A DNA stretch of 64,000 nucleotides, taken from assembly GCA_958295845.1 (NCBI GenBank), contig OY282376.1:633022-697021 (forward strand), given 5' to 3'. A program made the translations under genes and the position numbers. The stretch's first letter is position 1, and every line of letters starts with the position of its first letter. Under the pieces are notes generated by a model. The model was not told the DNA's origin. It did not search any database and saw nothing but the letters and a program-made list of their open reading frames with translations. This DNA is from Caldilineaceae bacterium. Lineage in GTDB: Bacteria; Chloroflexota; Anaerolineae; Caldilineales; Caldilineaceae. Below are positions 56,067 to 64,000 of this stretch, piece after piece.

Positions 56067-56972
56067 TCACCCTTCCTGGACCGCAACCAGCGAGTCGTCA
56101 TGCTCCTGGAAGTCAAGATCGTACTGCTCCCAGTAATACTGTAAGTCCTTCGACTCCCAACCAGCGTAAATCTCTTCCCAGGGGAGCACATTACAGTGCG
56201 GCGTGATAGATTTCGTTTCAATCGGCAATGAGGGCGGCTGATAGCGGAAATCCGCCGACAGCCGGATCTGGTTCTCTGTCCGATTCGGAATCGACTTGTG
56301 GACGGTCAGGCTATGGAAAACCAGCACGTCGCCGACCTGGAAGTCGGTCTCGAACCATTCCTGCGGTACATCATCACTGAAAATGACATGGCGGCCGCCA
56401 GCGCCCTCTGCCGCCCTTACAGGCAGGACGCCCAGCCTGTGCGAACCCCGCAGCACGCTCAACCCGCCCAGCTCCCGCGGGCAGTCCCCCAGCGGAATCC
56501 AGCAGGTATAGACAGTCTTTGAACCCTGAATGAAGATGTGGTCCTGGTGCGCCGGCGTCGGCGCGTTGCCCTTCGCCGGGATCATCAGGCGCGCGATCTT
56601 GAGGGCATGTACCAGTACGCTCTCGTCAAACAGTTGCCCAAGCATATCGACCACGGCCGGATTGTGCGCGAGACGGTGGAAAGACTCCAGGCGCTGCACG
56701 TCGCCGTAGGCTTCCGGCGGCACACCGACGCCGCAAAAAGGCTCCATGCCATCCGCCGAAGGGTCGGCGATGCCGGCCATCAGCTCTGTGCCAGGCGCAA
56801 TCCAGCCGTAGCTGTCGCAGACCTCTAAGATCTTGCGCCGCAGAGCCACGATCTCATCCGCGGGCAGCAGCCCGCGAAAGAACAAAAAGCCGTCGGTTGC
56901 CATTTGCCTGCGCATCGCTTGTGGATCATCGAGCAGTGCATTGTGTACCTGAATTTCAGCCGATGTAGTCAT
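56067..56972 (-). CDS. phytanoyl-CoA dioxygenase family oxygenase
   Basis: 301 residues. The iron-binding 2-His-1-carboxylate set reads TPAHQDHIFIQG (His 141, Asp 143) and VFHSLTVHKSIPN (~222-227), and NQIRLSADFRYQ supplies the Arg that holds 2-oxoglutarate. GGAGG precedes the ATG. It hydroxylates a small substrate with 2-oxoglutarate and oxygen. In bacteria such genes often sit in catabolic clusters with sugar isomerases, as here. The 272-bp spacer upstream (56973-57244) shows no other supported gene. Confidence 0.93.
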   Translation of the reverse strand: MTTSAEIQVHNALLDDPQAMRRQMATDGFLFFRGLLPADEIVALRRKILEVCDSYGWIAPGTELMAGIADPSADGMEPFCGVGVPPEAYGDVQRLESFHRLAHNPAVVDMLGQLFDESVLVHALKIARLMIPAKGNAPTPAHQDHIFIQGSKTVYTCWIPLGDCPRELGGLSVLRGSHRLGVLPVRAAEGAGGRHVIFSDDVPQEWFETDFQVGDVLVFHSLTVHKSIPNRTENQIRLSADFRYQPPSLPIETKSITPHCNVLPWEEIYAGWESKDLQYYWEQYDLDFQEHDDSLVAVQEG

Positions 56973-57244
56973 TCTCTGCCTCCATAACAGATGCCCAATC
57001 CCAGACCGCGCGCAGATCGCTGAAAATTGTCACGAATCCAACGCTGTTTGATGATTCGGGGTATGGCGCAACTCCCCAAGGCGTTAACCTGGTAGGGAAC
57101 TGCTTCCTGTACTCTCCAATAAAAGTAAATATAACATGTCCGTACGAAGATGAGACGATTCCCCCGTCGCCGGATGTCAATATCCCGAACGCGACAACAG
57201 GCAAATGCGCTCAGGGTCGTCTCTGAATAGGGCCCCTTCCACTG

Positions 57245-58036
57245 TCATCCAAGCGCCTCACCACCCACCCTGGCAATCCAATCCCGCGTCCACTCCACCG
57301 CCTCCAGCTCAAGATCACAGATGCAACTCGCCAGAAAGATCATCCCCGCGATGCGTTCCTCGTGCAGCCAGCGCAGGGCCGTTTCGCACTGCATTTGCAT
57401 CGACTCCACCGGCATTGCCCGGCGCTGTCCATAGTCGTACATATACAGGCCCAGCAGTTTGCGGCTGTCAGGCGCGATCTCTTCACAACGCGTCATGTTC
57501 GCTTCCAGCTCCTTCAGGTCCGGCTCTATCCAGGTCCAGAGGGAGACCCAGTCGCAGAGAGCAAGATGACGTTCCAAAGGCATATCCAACTGATAGGTAT
57601 AGAGGGTGACGCCCAGCCCCAACCTACGTCCGTTTACCACGAACTGGCTGCGCAGCGACTGCAGTTCCTCTACCGAAAGAACGCCCAGATCGCCCCCATT
57701 CCCGGGCTGCCCGAAGAAGTCGTCCATGAAAACGCCGACCATGTTCGGATTGCGCGCCGCCAGCTCCAGAACATGCCTGCGCTCCCTGTCAGAAGAGCGC
57801 CCTGCGCCACCCACCACCGACCAGAAGACCTCCTTCAACCTCCGAAAAGGAACTGCGTACTGGTCAAACGGCATCTCCGGTCTGTCATGGTAGCGCACCA
57901 TTATCATATTGGGCACGTTCATATAGAATGCGGCCTCCACCGGCGTAATGCGCGACGGGCGTCCGATAGCCCATTCTTTGTCATGGCTGCCGGCCTCATG
58001 GGCCCAGAGCCACATCCGGTCGCGTACTGTCGTCAT
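57245..58036 (-). CDS. hypothetical protein, probable TIM-barrel glycosidase-like fold
   Basis: 263 residues, no family named. The rhythm of beta strands ending in acidic residues (MIMVRYHDRPEMPF, MVGVFMDDFFGQPG, CDWVSLWTWIEPDL, KLLGLYMYDYGQRRAMP) is that of a barrel enzyme acting on sugars; Asp-Asp in FMDDFF is the best catalytic candidate. No signal peptide. GGATCC-type context with GGAGGATCC just before the ATG gives a good ribosome site. It is the first gene of the leftward sugar cluster. The assignment to a fold is by pattern only. Confidence 0.7.
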   Translation of the reverse strand: MTTVRDRMWLWAHEAGSHDKEWAIGRPSRITPVEAAFYMNVPNMIMVRYHDRPEMPFDQYAVPFRRLKEVFWSVVGGAGRSSDRERRHVLELAARNPNMVGVFMDDFFGQPGNGGDLGVLSVEELQSLRSQFVVNGRRLGLGVTLYTYQLDMPLERHLALCDWVSLWTWIEPDLKELEANMTRCEEIAPDSRKLLGLYMYDYGQRRAMPVESMQMQCETALRWLHEERIAGMIFLASCICDLELEAVEWTRDWIARVGGEALG

Positions 58037-58484
58037 GGGATCCTCCGAGAGGGCGTAACTGTGATCAAGGATATCATCGGCTCGGACCGCGAACAGGCCG
58101 CCGCGAAAGAGCTAACTTTGAACGTGTTCGAAAGGGACGCATTGTCAGTGGCCAAGCGAGGCGGGCACGAATCTTGATATACCACTCTTGAGCGATGTTT
58201 GGCCGGAAGCGTAACAATGGCTGCTGGGCCGCGGCTGGAGCAGAGTAGTAGGGCCTCTGCTAGCCTAATCGCGCCCAGTATAAGCAGGCGCGCACTGCCT
58301 GTCAAACGGTTTTTCCGGCCATCACAGAGAAGATCGCGCCTCCCGGTTCATCAGTGAAATTGCGCCCGTTGTTTCGCCCTCCCGACCCGCGTCCGCAAGT
58401 TGAAACCCACCAAGCGTAGCAATCGCGCCCCGCATTCACCCCCATTTCGGTATGCTTTCGGATAAGGAGACAGGCCGAAATCAT

Positions 58485-58514
58485 TTGACAGCCAAGATTT
58501 CGCCGTGCCATAAT
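58485..58514 (+). promoter_or_regulatory. promoter of the SH3-domain lipoprotein gene
   Basis: TTGACA (58485-58490) and CATAAT (58509-58514) with 18 nt spacing, about 150 nt before the ATG at 58667. The remainder of the spacer 58037-58666 shows no gene or repeat family. Confidence 0.6.
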
Positions 58515-58666
58515 TATTTAATCCGCCTCCTTCTCGAAGGGCGCGGTTCAAGTTCCAAATGATCACACAACGCCTCTACCGTAGGCTTTGCACCTGTTCC
58601 CGACTCCGCCCCCGAGTCCCCGCCCATCGCAGCGGGCGGCGGGCATTCGCCAGCTTGGGAGGAACC

Positions 58667-60034
58667 ATGCCGATTCGCTTTCGCGTCCTGTCGTTCTGGG
58701 CAATGGCAATTCTGCCCCTCTTGATTAGCAGCTGCTACCCCTTCCAAAGAGACATCACGCAGATCCTGACACCTGCGGCGCCCCCTCCTGTGGAAGAAGC
58801 CGCCGAGCCGGCCGAGCCGGAAATGGTGACCTTGGTTGCAACCGTGAATGTCAACGCGCTGCGGGTGCGCCAGGCTGCCAATGCAGAGTCGCCTATTATC
58901 GCCGGTCTACTCAAGAATGACGTCATCACCGTGATCGGACGGACCGACGAAGACAGCTGGCTGAAAGTGGAGGTGCCGGATGTAGGGACAATCGGCTGGA
59001 TCTGGGCCGAAGATGTGTCCTTGGACGGAGATGCCGCTGCCCTGCCCGTCCCTGAAGACGGGAAGATCGCCGCTGAACTCGAAGACGCGACGCAAGATGC
59101 AGTGGCCGAAGAGCAAGCCGACGACGGCGAGATGGCCGCCGACGAGGAGAAGACCGACGATGAAGCGATGGGCATCGCCGACCTGGAACCCAGCCTCACC
59201 GTCCACTCTCAGGAAGTGCTCAAAGGTCAAGTCACCGTTGCAGAAGCTGTCGTTCCAGTGGAAGGCTGGGTTGTCATTCATGCCGACGATGCCGGCTCTT
59301 TCGGGCCAATCATCGGGCAGGCTCACCTGGAGCCCGGGGTCACGACCGACCTGGCTATAGATATAGTTGTCGATGCCGCCACCGAGACTCTCTATGCTAT
59401 GCTCCATACAGATGGCGGCGTCTTCGACGTCTTCGAGTTTCCAGGCACCGATATGCCGGTGGTGAAAGATGGCGCGCCGATCAGCCCGGCCTTTACGGTG
59501 ACGTTTACCGAAATGTCCATCTCCGACGAACAGGAGGACGCAGAAGAGGCCGTGCCCGTCACGACGCCGACCGACGCGCCCCTTCTCGAGGTTGGCGATG
59601 TCACCACACACCTGGCAATCGTTACAACCCGTGCCCTGCGCGTGCGCAGCAAGCCGGAAACCATCGCCGAGGTTCTGGCAGGCGTCGCTGTCGGTGAAGC
59701 CTATCCTGTGGCCGGGTTCAGCTCCGATGAGCATTGGGTTGCTATCTTCTTCCCCAATATCGAGGACCCGGTCTGGATTGCAGCCTCTCTGGTGGAGCTG
59801 CGGGACATAGAGTTGAGAGTGGAGATGGGCCGCGCTACTATTGAAACCGGCCAGGGCGGCCGCTTGCGTTTGCGCGGCGGGCCCTCTCTGGAGGCGCCCA
59901 TCGTCGGCTTCGTTACCGACGGCGAAACCTACAATACACTCGGTTACAGCGAGGATGGCGAATGGGCACTGCTGGTCGGAACAGGGGCGGAGGGCGCCAC
60001 CTGGGCCTCAATCTCGTTCCTGTTATTTCAGTAG
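58667..60034 (+). CDS. secreted lipoprotein with repeated SH3-like domains
   Basis: 455 residues from ATG 58667, chosen for GGGAGG four bases upstream. A signal peptide ends in a lipobox (LLISSC, Cys near 24). SH3-like repeats occur at ~50-120 (VNALRVRQAANAESPIIAGL, VGTIGWIWAEDVSL), ~315-380 (TRALRVRSKPETIAEVLAGV) and ~385-455 (GRLRLRGGPSLEAPIVGFV). Between the first two lies an acidic linker (EDATQDAVAEEQADD) and a beta-rich domain with VILVHADD-like strands (WVVIHADDAGSFGPIIGQ). Such proteins bind cell-wall or surface polymers. It ends at a strong bidirectional terminator. Confidence 0.88.
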   Translation: MPIRFRVLSFWAMAILPLLISSCYPFQRDITQILTPAAPPPVEEAAEPAEPEMVTLVATVNVNALRVRQAANAESPIIAGLLKNDVITVIGRTDEDSWLKVEVPDVGTIGWIWAEDVSLDGDAAALPVPEDGKIAAELEDATQDAVAEEQADDGEMAADEEKTDDEAMGIADLEPSLTVHSQEVLKGQVTVAEAVVPVEGWVVIHADDAGSFGPIIGQAHLEPGVTTDLAIDIVVDAATETLYAMLHTDGGVFDVFEFPGTDMPVVKDGAPISPAFTVTFTEMSISDEQEDAEEAVPVTTPTDAPLLEVGDVTTHLAIVTTRALRVRSKPETIAEVLAGVAVGEAYPVAGFSSDEHWVAIFFPNIEDPVWIAASLVELRDIELRVEMGRATIETGQGGRLRLRGGPSLEAPIVGFVTDGETYNTLGYSEDGEWALLVGTGAEGATWASISFLLFQ

Positions 60035-60098
60035 CGGATCCCATTTGCCCGCTGTAGTCAAGAGCTGACGGCACCGCGTCCAATAGGTCTGGAACAAC

Positions 60099-60139
60099 AA
60101 AAGGAGCGGCAGTTTCCACGTGAGACTGCCGCTCCTTTT
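60099..60139. terminator. bidirectional intrinsic terminator
   Basis: AAAAGGAGCGGCAGT and its exact complement ACTGCCGCTCCTTTT flank an 11-nt loop. GC-rich stem with A and T runs outside serves both the SH3 lipoprotein gene (plus strand) and the convergent DinB gene (minus strand). It is the cleanest terminator of the window. Confidence 0.92.
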
Positions 60140-60222
60140 GTGTACACTGTCGCCGCCTGACCAGACTACCAGCGCTTGCAAGGGGCCCTGCAACTCGCGC
60201 AGCGGCACCGCCCCGAAAGACC

Positions 60223-60711
60223 CTATTCGTCGCGCGTAAGCGCCCAGGAGTCCGCCCAACTCTCCGGAATGGGGAGGTTGTTGGCGTAAATCAGATTGAT
60301 CAACTGGCCGTGGTGATGGGCCTCATGTTCTACCAGCCGGTAGTAACCGGCCAGCGGCGTCGAGCCATTCTCAAAGACCTGCAGCCAGTCCACCTTTTCG
60401 AAAGCGGCCAGCAAGGCCTCGTCTGCCGCCTCCATCCCCCGCCGCACCCGTTCAACCGGCAGCACCTCGCCGGCAGGCGCCGGTTGCAGGCTGCAATCCC
60501 AGCCCGTCATCCCACCTTCCAGCAACACCGGCGGCCAGCTCTCCTGCGTGCCCAACATGCAGTAAAATTGATATAGGATGTTCTGGGATTCGGGGAAGGG
60601 TAGCCGGGCGTTCAGGTCGACATCGGCCAGCACATCCATCAGATCATAGGTGCGTCCTCGCAGGTCCTGCCAGTGGACCTGCACACTTTCCAAAATAGTC
60701 TGTGTCATCAT
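60223..60711 (-). CDS. DinB family protein
   Basis: 162 residues. The four-helix DinB fold is indicated by the spaced His motif: YQFYCMLGTQESWP near 48 and RLVEHEAHHHGQLINLIYAN near 128, giving the three-His metal site. Enzymes of this group include thiol-dependent transferases and hydrolases; the substrate here is unknown. Convergent to the SH3 lipoprotein gene and separated from it by the bidirectional terminator. GGAGATG-type ribosome site precedes the ATG. Confidence 0.88.
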   Translation of the reverse strand: MMTQTILESVQVHWQDLRGRTYDLMDVLADVDLNARLPFPESQNILYQFYCMLGTQESWPPVLLEGGMTGWDCSLQPAPAGEVLPVERVRRGMEAADEALLAAFEKVDWLQVFENGSTPLAGYYRLVEHEAHHHGQLINLIYANNLPIPESWADSWALTRDE

Positions 60712-60878
60712 CTCCTCGCTCGATGAGGTTCTGTTAGTTTCTTAGGGTGGGTAGCAAAAATGGAGTGAACAGCGATCAAAAAAGGCCGTAGACCCAGCGG
60801 CACCGGTCGCCGGCCACTGAGGTCAGACACAATAAGTATAGCACAGCAGTACGCCCCGCAACCGCTATCCAGACTGGC

Positions 60879-61325
60879 GGCGTGCATCCCAAAATGAGGG
60901 TGAACTCTCCAACACCTCTTGCTGCAATCAAGCCACCGTCAGCTCCCGTTCCAATCTCCGGCAACCATCCACTGACCACTAACCACTGACCACTGATCAC
61001 TGCAGTTTTGGGCGTTCGGGCCTTCGGCCCTCCCTTGTGCAGGGGCTGCGCCCCCGCAACGCCCCGCCCTGGCTAGCCACCGTGTGTATTCTTCCCCAGC
61101 AAGATGTCTAGCCAACAGTATTACCCCCCCAACGGACCGGTAGGGGCAGGCCTTGTGCCTGCCCTCGCGCGCCTCAACCATCGTCGTCGCCACCCCCCAT
61201 AGGCCCCGCTAAAGCCAAGCCTGGCCCCTGCCCTGTATCTCTCCAAGAGCCGGCAGATAGTCCCTGCCACCTCCTGCAAAGTCTCCCCGCCAGACTGTTC
61301 CTACCCCAAATCTGAGATGCACGCC
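60879..61325. mobile_element. MITE-like dispersed element with terminal inverted repeats, copy 2
   Basis: The spacer 60712-61408 has no gene. The element spans 447 bp between GGCGTGCATC (60879-60888) and the exact complement GATGCACGCC (61316-61325). Internal blocks match copy 1 in the same order: ACCACTGACC heptamers, GGGCCTTCGGCCC hairpin, GGGGCTGCGCCCC, GTCTAGCCAACAGT, GGGCAGGC palindrome, TCTCCCCG-CAGACTG. The left third instead matches the copy at 41036 (GCCACCGTCAG), so copies have exchanged segments. Confidence 0.72.
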
Positions 61326-61408
61326 TATGCACGCCTAACTAGCGCGCGTAGGCAGCCTATGATAGGATTCCCGGAAAATTGCGACTGTCGATTCCGAGGC
61401 GGCTAAAC

Positions 61409-62959
61409 GTGTCCACTCCACTCCAATCGAGCCCGACAAACGAAGAGAAAGCAACGCCGAATATCCTGCTGATCACCAGCGACCAGCAGCATTTCTCAAC
61501 CCTCGGCGTAACCAATCCGCACATCCACACGCCCGCCTTGGACCGGCTCGCCCGCGAAGGCGCCCGCTTCGACCGCGCCTATTGCAACAATCCCGTCTGC
61601 TCACCGTCGCGCTCATCGATCATCACCGGCCAGTACCCCGCCTGGCACGGCTGCTGGACCATCGGCGTAAAACTGGGCGAAGATGTGCCAACCGTCGGCG
61701 ACTTGCTGCACCAGCACGGCTACGACACCACCCTGATCGGCAAAGCCCACTTTCAGCCGCTCGCCTCGCGCCCCGAACAGACATCCCTCGAGTGCCAGCC
61801 CACACTGCGCGACCTCGACTTCTGGCGCGAGTTCCATGGACCTTGGTACGGCTTTCAACACGTAGAAGTGGCGCGCAACCACGCCGACGAAGCCCACGCC
61901 GGTCAACATTACGGCATCTGGATGGAGGAAAATGGCCTCTCCAACTGGCAGGACTTCTTCCAGTCCTGGCCCCCCGACCCCAGTGCGGCCAAGCGAGAGC
62001 ACGCCTGGGACCTGCCTGAGGAATACCACTACTCCGTCTGGACCGCCGAACGCACGATCGCGGCCATCGAGCGCAGCGCCGCCGACAGCAAGCCCTTCTT
62101 CCTCTGGAGCAGCTTCCACGATCCCCATCCGCCCTACCTCGTATCCGAACCGTGGGCGTCCATGTACGATCCCGATGCAATGCAACCGGGCGCCCTGGAG
62201 CCGGGCGAACTCGATGCGATGCCGCCCCACTTTGCCAAAACGCAGCAGCGTCAACCGGACTTTTCCGCCTGGCAGGAGTCGCCCTTCGGCAATCACGGCT
62301 TCAACAGCCACCTGCATGAACCGGACGCCCTGCGCAGAGACATGGCTATCTACTACGGCATGGTCAGCCTCATGGACCGCGAGATAGGCCGTATTCTGGA
62401 CAGGTTGGATCAACTGGGCATTGCCGACAATACACTCATCGTTTTCAGCACCGACCACGGCCACTTTCTCGGCCAGCACGGGCTCACCGCCAAGGGCGCC
62501 TTCCATTACGAAGACCTGATCCGTCTGCCCTTTCTGGTGCGCTGGCCCGGCCAGGTCCCCGCCGGCGCAGTAAGCAATTCGCTTCAATCGCTGGTCGACC
62601 TGGCGCCCACTTTCCTGCACGCGGCCGGTATCGACATCCCGGGCCAGATGCAGGGCGCCGATCAGCTGGACGTTTGGACCGGCGCGGCCACTGAAGCACG
62701 CGACCACGTGCTCGTCGAGAATCGCCACCAGCCCACCGCGCTGCACCTGCGTACGCTTGTGGACCAGCACTATAAACTCACTGTCTACCGGGGCCACGCA
62801 TACGGGGAGCTTTTCGACCTGCAGGAAGATCCGGAGGAGCGTTGCAACCGCTGGGATGATCCCGCCTTTGCCGCAATCAAATCGACCCTGCTGCAGCGTT
62901 TCGTACAGGCCGAGATGGAGCGGGAGCCAACCCGTTTTGAACGCATCGCCGGCGCATGA
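61409..62959 (+). CDS. sulfatase (formylglycine-dependent, arylsulfatase/choline-sulfatase-like)
   Basis: 516 residues from GTG 61409, preferred because GAGGCGG lies about 6 nt upstream; an upstream TTG at 61379 is less likely. NILLITSDQQH gives the first metal ligands, and PVCSPSRSSIITGQY (~64) is the C-x-P-x-R sequence whose Cys is converted to formylglycine. IGKAHFQP and TDHGHFLGQHGLTAKG are further metal and sulfate contacts. No signal peptide, so it probably acts on imported or internal sulfate esters. It could feed sulfate to the cysH pathway or strip sulfate from polysaccharides. The maturing enzyme is not in the window. Confidence 0.93.
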   Translation: MSTPLQSSPTNEEKATPNILLITSDQQHFSTLGVTNPHIHTPALDRLAREGARFDRAYCNNPVCSPSRSSIITGQYPAWHGCWTIGVKLGEDVPTVGDLLHQHGYDTTLIGKAHFQPLASRPEQTSLECQPTLRDLDFWREFHGPWYGFQHVEVARNHADEAHAGQHYGIWMEENGLSNWQDFFQSWPPDPSAAKREHAWDLPEEYHYSVWTAERTIAAIERSAADSKPFFLWSSFHDPHPPYLVSEPWASMYDPDAMQPGALEPGELDAMPPHFAKTQQRQPDFSAWQESPFGNHGFNSHLHEPDALRRDMAIYYGMVSLMDREIGRILDRLDQLGIADNTLIVFSTDHGHFLGQHGLTAKGAFHYEDLIRLPFLVRWPGQVPAGAVSNSLQSLVDLAPTFLHAAGIDIPGQMQGADQLDVWTGAATEARDHVLVENRHQPTALHLRTLVDQHYKLTVYRGHAYGELFDLQEDPEERCNRWDDPAFAAIKSTLLQRFVQAEMEREPTRFERIAGA

Positions 62960-63469
62960 ACACAGCGGCAGACCTATGCTTCGGTTGGCATCCCACGAAC
63001 CATCTGTAAGACAATCATTCGGTCTTGCGACTCTGATCCATGGATGCTTGCAGGCCAGGAACAACAAGGAAGGCCCTGGTCTGTCGGTCGCCGGCGGCCC
63101 CCTTGTGCGGGCAGTATCCTCCCGCAACGCCCCAATCAGCTCGACCCGCAGCGGTATCCCGTCATGGCGGCGCAGCGACTGTTCACAGGCGTCGCAGAAC
63201 TGCCTACCGAAAGCGTCGGCTGTGGTAAACTACAACTGAAATTGAAATCCGTTCCACTTCAAGATCTTCACACGCATCTGCGAAACGGAAGCCGGTTCGC
63301 AACTGCATACAGAACACGAAGAACGACTGCGCCTTGCAAGGCGCGCCTATAGGAAAAGTACGTATTGCCCGCCGCACTTCTGTCTTGCTGGCCGCTAAAC
63401 AAACTAGGTATCGACAACACATATTAACCGTTCTCACTCCCATCAAACATCCATTTACGGAGCACAACA
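62960..63469. other. gene-free spacer with degenerate repeat and a perfect palindrome
   Basis: A worn copy of the dispersed hairpin block is visible around 63085-63132 (GGCGGCCCCCTTGTGCGGG, then CGCAACGCCCC). GCGCCTTGCAAGGCGC at 63329-63344 is a perfect 16-bp palindrome about 130 nt before the VOC gene and could be an operator. No protein-coding frame is convincing. Confidence 0.45.
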
Positions 63470-63853
63470 ATGAATCTTGAACATGTTGCAATCAACGTAC
63501 CTAACGTCCGCGAGCAGGCACAGTGGTGGAAAGAGCATCTGGGACTGGAAATCGTCTCCGCCGGCGATGTTCCCCCATACATGAATTTTGTCTACGACAA
63601 CAACGGTAGCATGGTAGAACTGTACAGCAATGAAGAAATGGAGCACCTGGACTTTGCCCAGATCAATCCCTTCAACCTGCACTTTGCCTTCAGCGTAGAT
63701 GATATGGAAAGCGAACGCGATCGTCTGATCCAGGCCGGCGCCACGCCCGACGGCGAGATCAACAACACCCCCTCAGGAGACAAGCTCTGCTTCCTGCGCG
63801 ATCCCTGGCAGGTGACCGTACAGCTTGTCCAGCGCCAAAAACCCATGGTCTAA
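63470..63853 (+). CDS. VOC superfamily protein (glyoxalase/dioxygenase fold)
   Basis: 127 residues. Paired beta-alpha-beta-beta-beta units: MNLEHVAINVPNVREQAQWW with LGLEIVSA, and LHFAFSVDDMESERDRLIQA with KLCFLRDPWQVTVQLVQR. Likely metal ligands are His 5, Glu in SMVELYSN, His in NLHFAF and the Gln/Glu near the C-terminus. Function in this superfamily ranges from glyoxalase to antibiotic binding; nothing nearby decides. GGAG precedes the ATG by about 9 nt. Confidence 0.9.
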   Translation: MNLEHVAINVPNVREQAQWWKEHLGLEIVSAGDVPPYMNFVYDNNGSMVELYSNEEMEHLDFAQINPFNLHFAFSVDDMESERDRLIQAGATPDGEINNTPSGDKLCFLRDPWQVTVQLVQRQKPMV

Positions 63854-63859
63854 ACGGTT

Positions 63860-63880
63860 TTCAGTCTTTGGCAGACTGAA
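63860..63880 (+). terminator. hairpin after the VOC gene
   Basis: TTCAGTCT-TTGGC-AGACTGAA, a perfect 8-bp stem starting 6 nt after the stop. The following CTTGGTTGATT is only moderately T-rich, so termination may be partial. Confidence 0.55.
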
Positions 63881-63962
63881 CTTGGTTGATTCCTGTACCG
63901 AAAGCCGCCAGGAACTGGAAAGATAGGTCCGGTAACTCGAAAATGCAGTTGGAGCGCCAGCC

Positions 63963-64000
63963 ATGCCAACTCCAGTGAAGATGCCCCAGCTCGGCGAGAC
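63963..64000 (+). CDS. start of a lipoyl-domain E2 acyltransferase (2-oxo acid dehydrogenase), cut by window edge
   Basis: ATG at 63963 with GGAG about 9 nt upstream reads MPTPVKMPQLGE before the window ends. This is the almost invariant N-terminal strand of the lipoyl domain of dihydrolipoamide acyltransferases (VKMPQLGESV...). Twelve codons are too few to tell pyruvate, 2-oxoglutarate and branched-chain types apart. Confidence 0.6.
   Translation, partial: MPTPVKMPQLGE

Noticed and set aside
56956..57204. 82-codon minus-strand frame before the PhyH gene.
   Set aside because: No ribosome site, no recognisable fold, and it overlaps the start of the PhyH gene; probably the leader region.
58540..58556. 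T-loop-like sequence GGTTCAAGTTCC suggesting a tRNA.
   Set aside because: No acceptor, D or anticodon stem can be folded around it.
61613..63127. 504-codon frame antisense to the sulfatase.
   Set aside because: The sense frame has the complete sulfatase signature; the antisense product is a GC-driven shadow.

Overview
The window looks like a chromosomal segment of a GC-rich member of the Chloroflexota, most likely a Caldilinea/Anaerolinea-type lineage. This is an inference from gene content: sugar ABC operons with Tat-type binding lipoproteins, DUF4432, phytanoyl-CoA dioxygenase and sugar isomerase clusters, and spacers full of short palindromic repeats. No rRNA or tRNA gene was found.

Layout. 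(1) 1-3.9 kb, minus strand: a carbohydrate ABC transporter (binding protein, two permeases) followed by the first codons of a GroEL-like chaperonin cut by the window edge. (2) 4.5-23.0 kb, almost all minus strand and visibly less GC-rich than its surroundings: an acquired defence island. It holds three modules: (a) a DNA adenine methylase, a protein with two GHKL ATPase domains, a receiver-domain protein and an unknown protein, in overlapping order; (b) a RecD-like helicase with a C-terminal nuclease, bracketed by two IS5-type transposase remnants; (c) a tightly coupled four-gene operon of a coiled-coil protein, a Walker-A-less ATPase relative, a BrxD-like ATPase and a SNF2 helicase, behind a good promoter. 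A three-domain modification-dependent HNH nuclease closes the island, and a broken copy of the same nuclease sits next to the methylase. (3) 23.6-31 kb: a peptide/nickel-type ABC transporter without ATPases, a nonsense-mutated four-helix-bundle gene, an acyltransferase, an orphan antitoxin and a DUF1801 gene. (4) 31.2-38.8 kb: a 700-bp minisatellite, then a troABCD-like metal transporter operon with a palindrome over its promoter, winged-helix domains fused to both permeases and a six-cysteine insert in one of them, then an MFS transporter. (5) 39.2-47.1 kb: HicAB, DUF4432, and a sulfur-assimilation segment: promoter, polycysteine leader peptide, cysH and a sirohydrochlorin chelatase, followed by a glycerol-dehydrogenase-like gene and a CoA-transferase. 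(6) 47.1-51.1 kb: exopolysaccharide genes. (7) 51.2-58 kb: a lone HsdR-N-like protein and a sugar-catabolism cluster. (8) 58.5-64 kb: an SH3-domain lipoprotein, DinB, a sulfatase, a VOC protein and the first 12 codons of a lipoyl-domain E2 subunit.

The intergenic DNA carries several dispersed repeat families. One (two near-complete copies of about 430-450 bp with terminal inverted repeats, plus fragments) looks like a non-autonomous mobile element. Short A-rich and ACCACTG-type repeats abut start and stop codons and in one case encode both ends of a protein.

The strongest candidates for undescribed biology are the polycysteine leader before cysH, the four-gene BrxD-like/SNF2 operon, and the methylase/dual-GHKL/receiver operon. 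Functions are assigned by motif reading only; no database search was possible.
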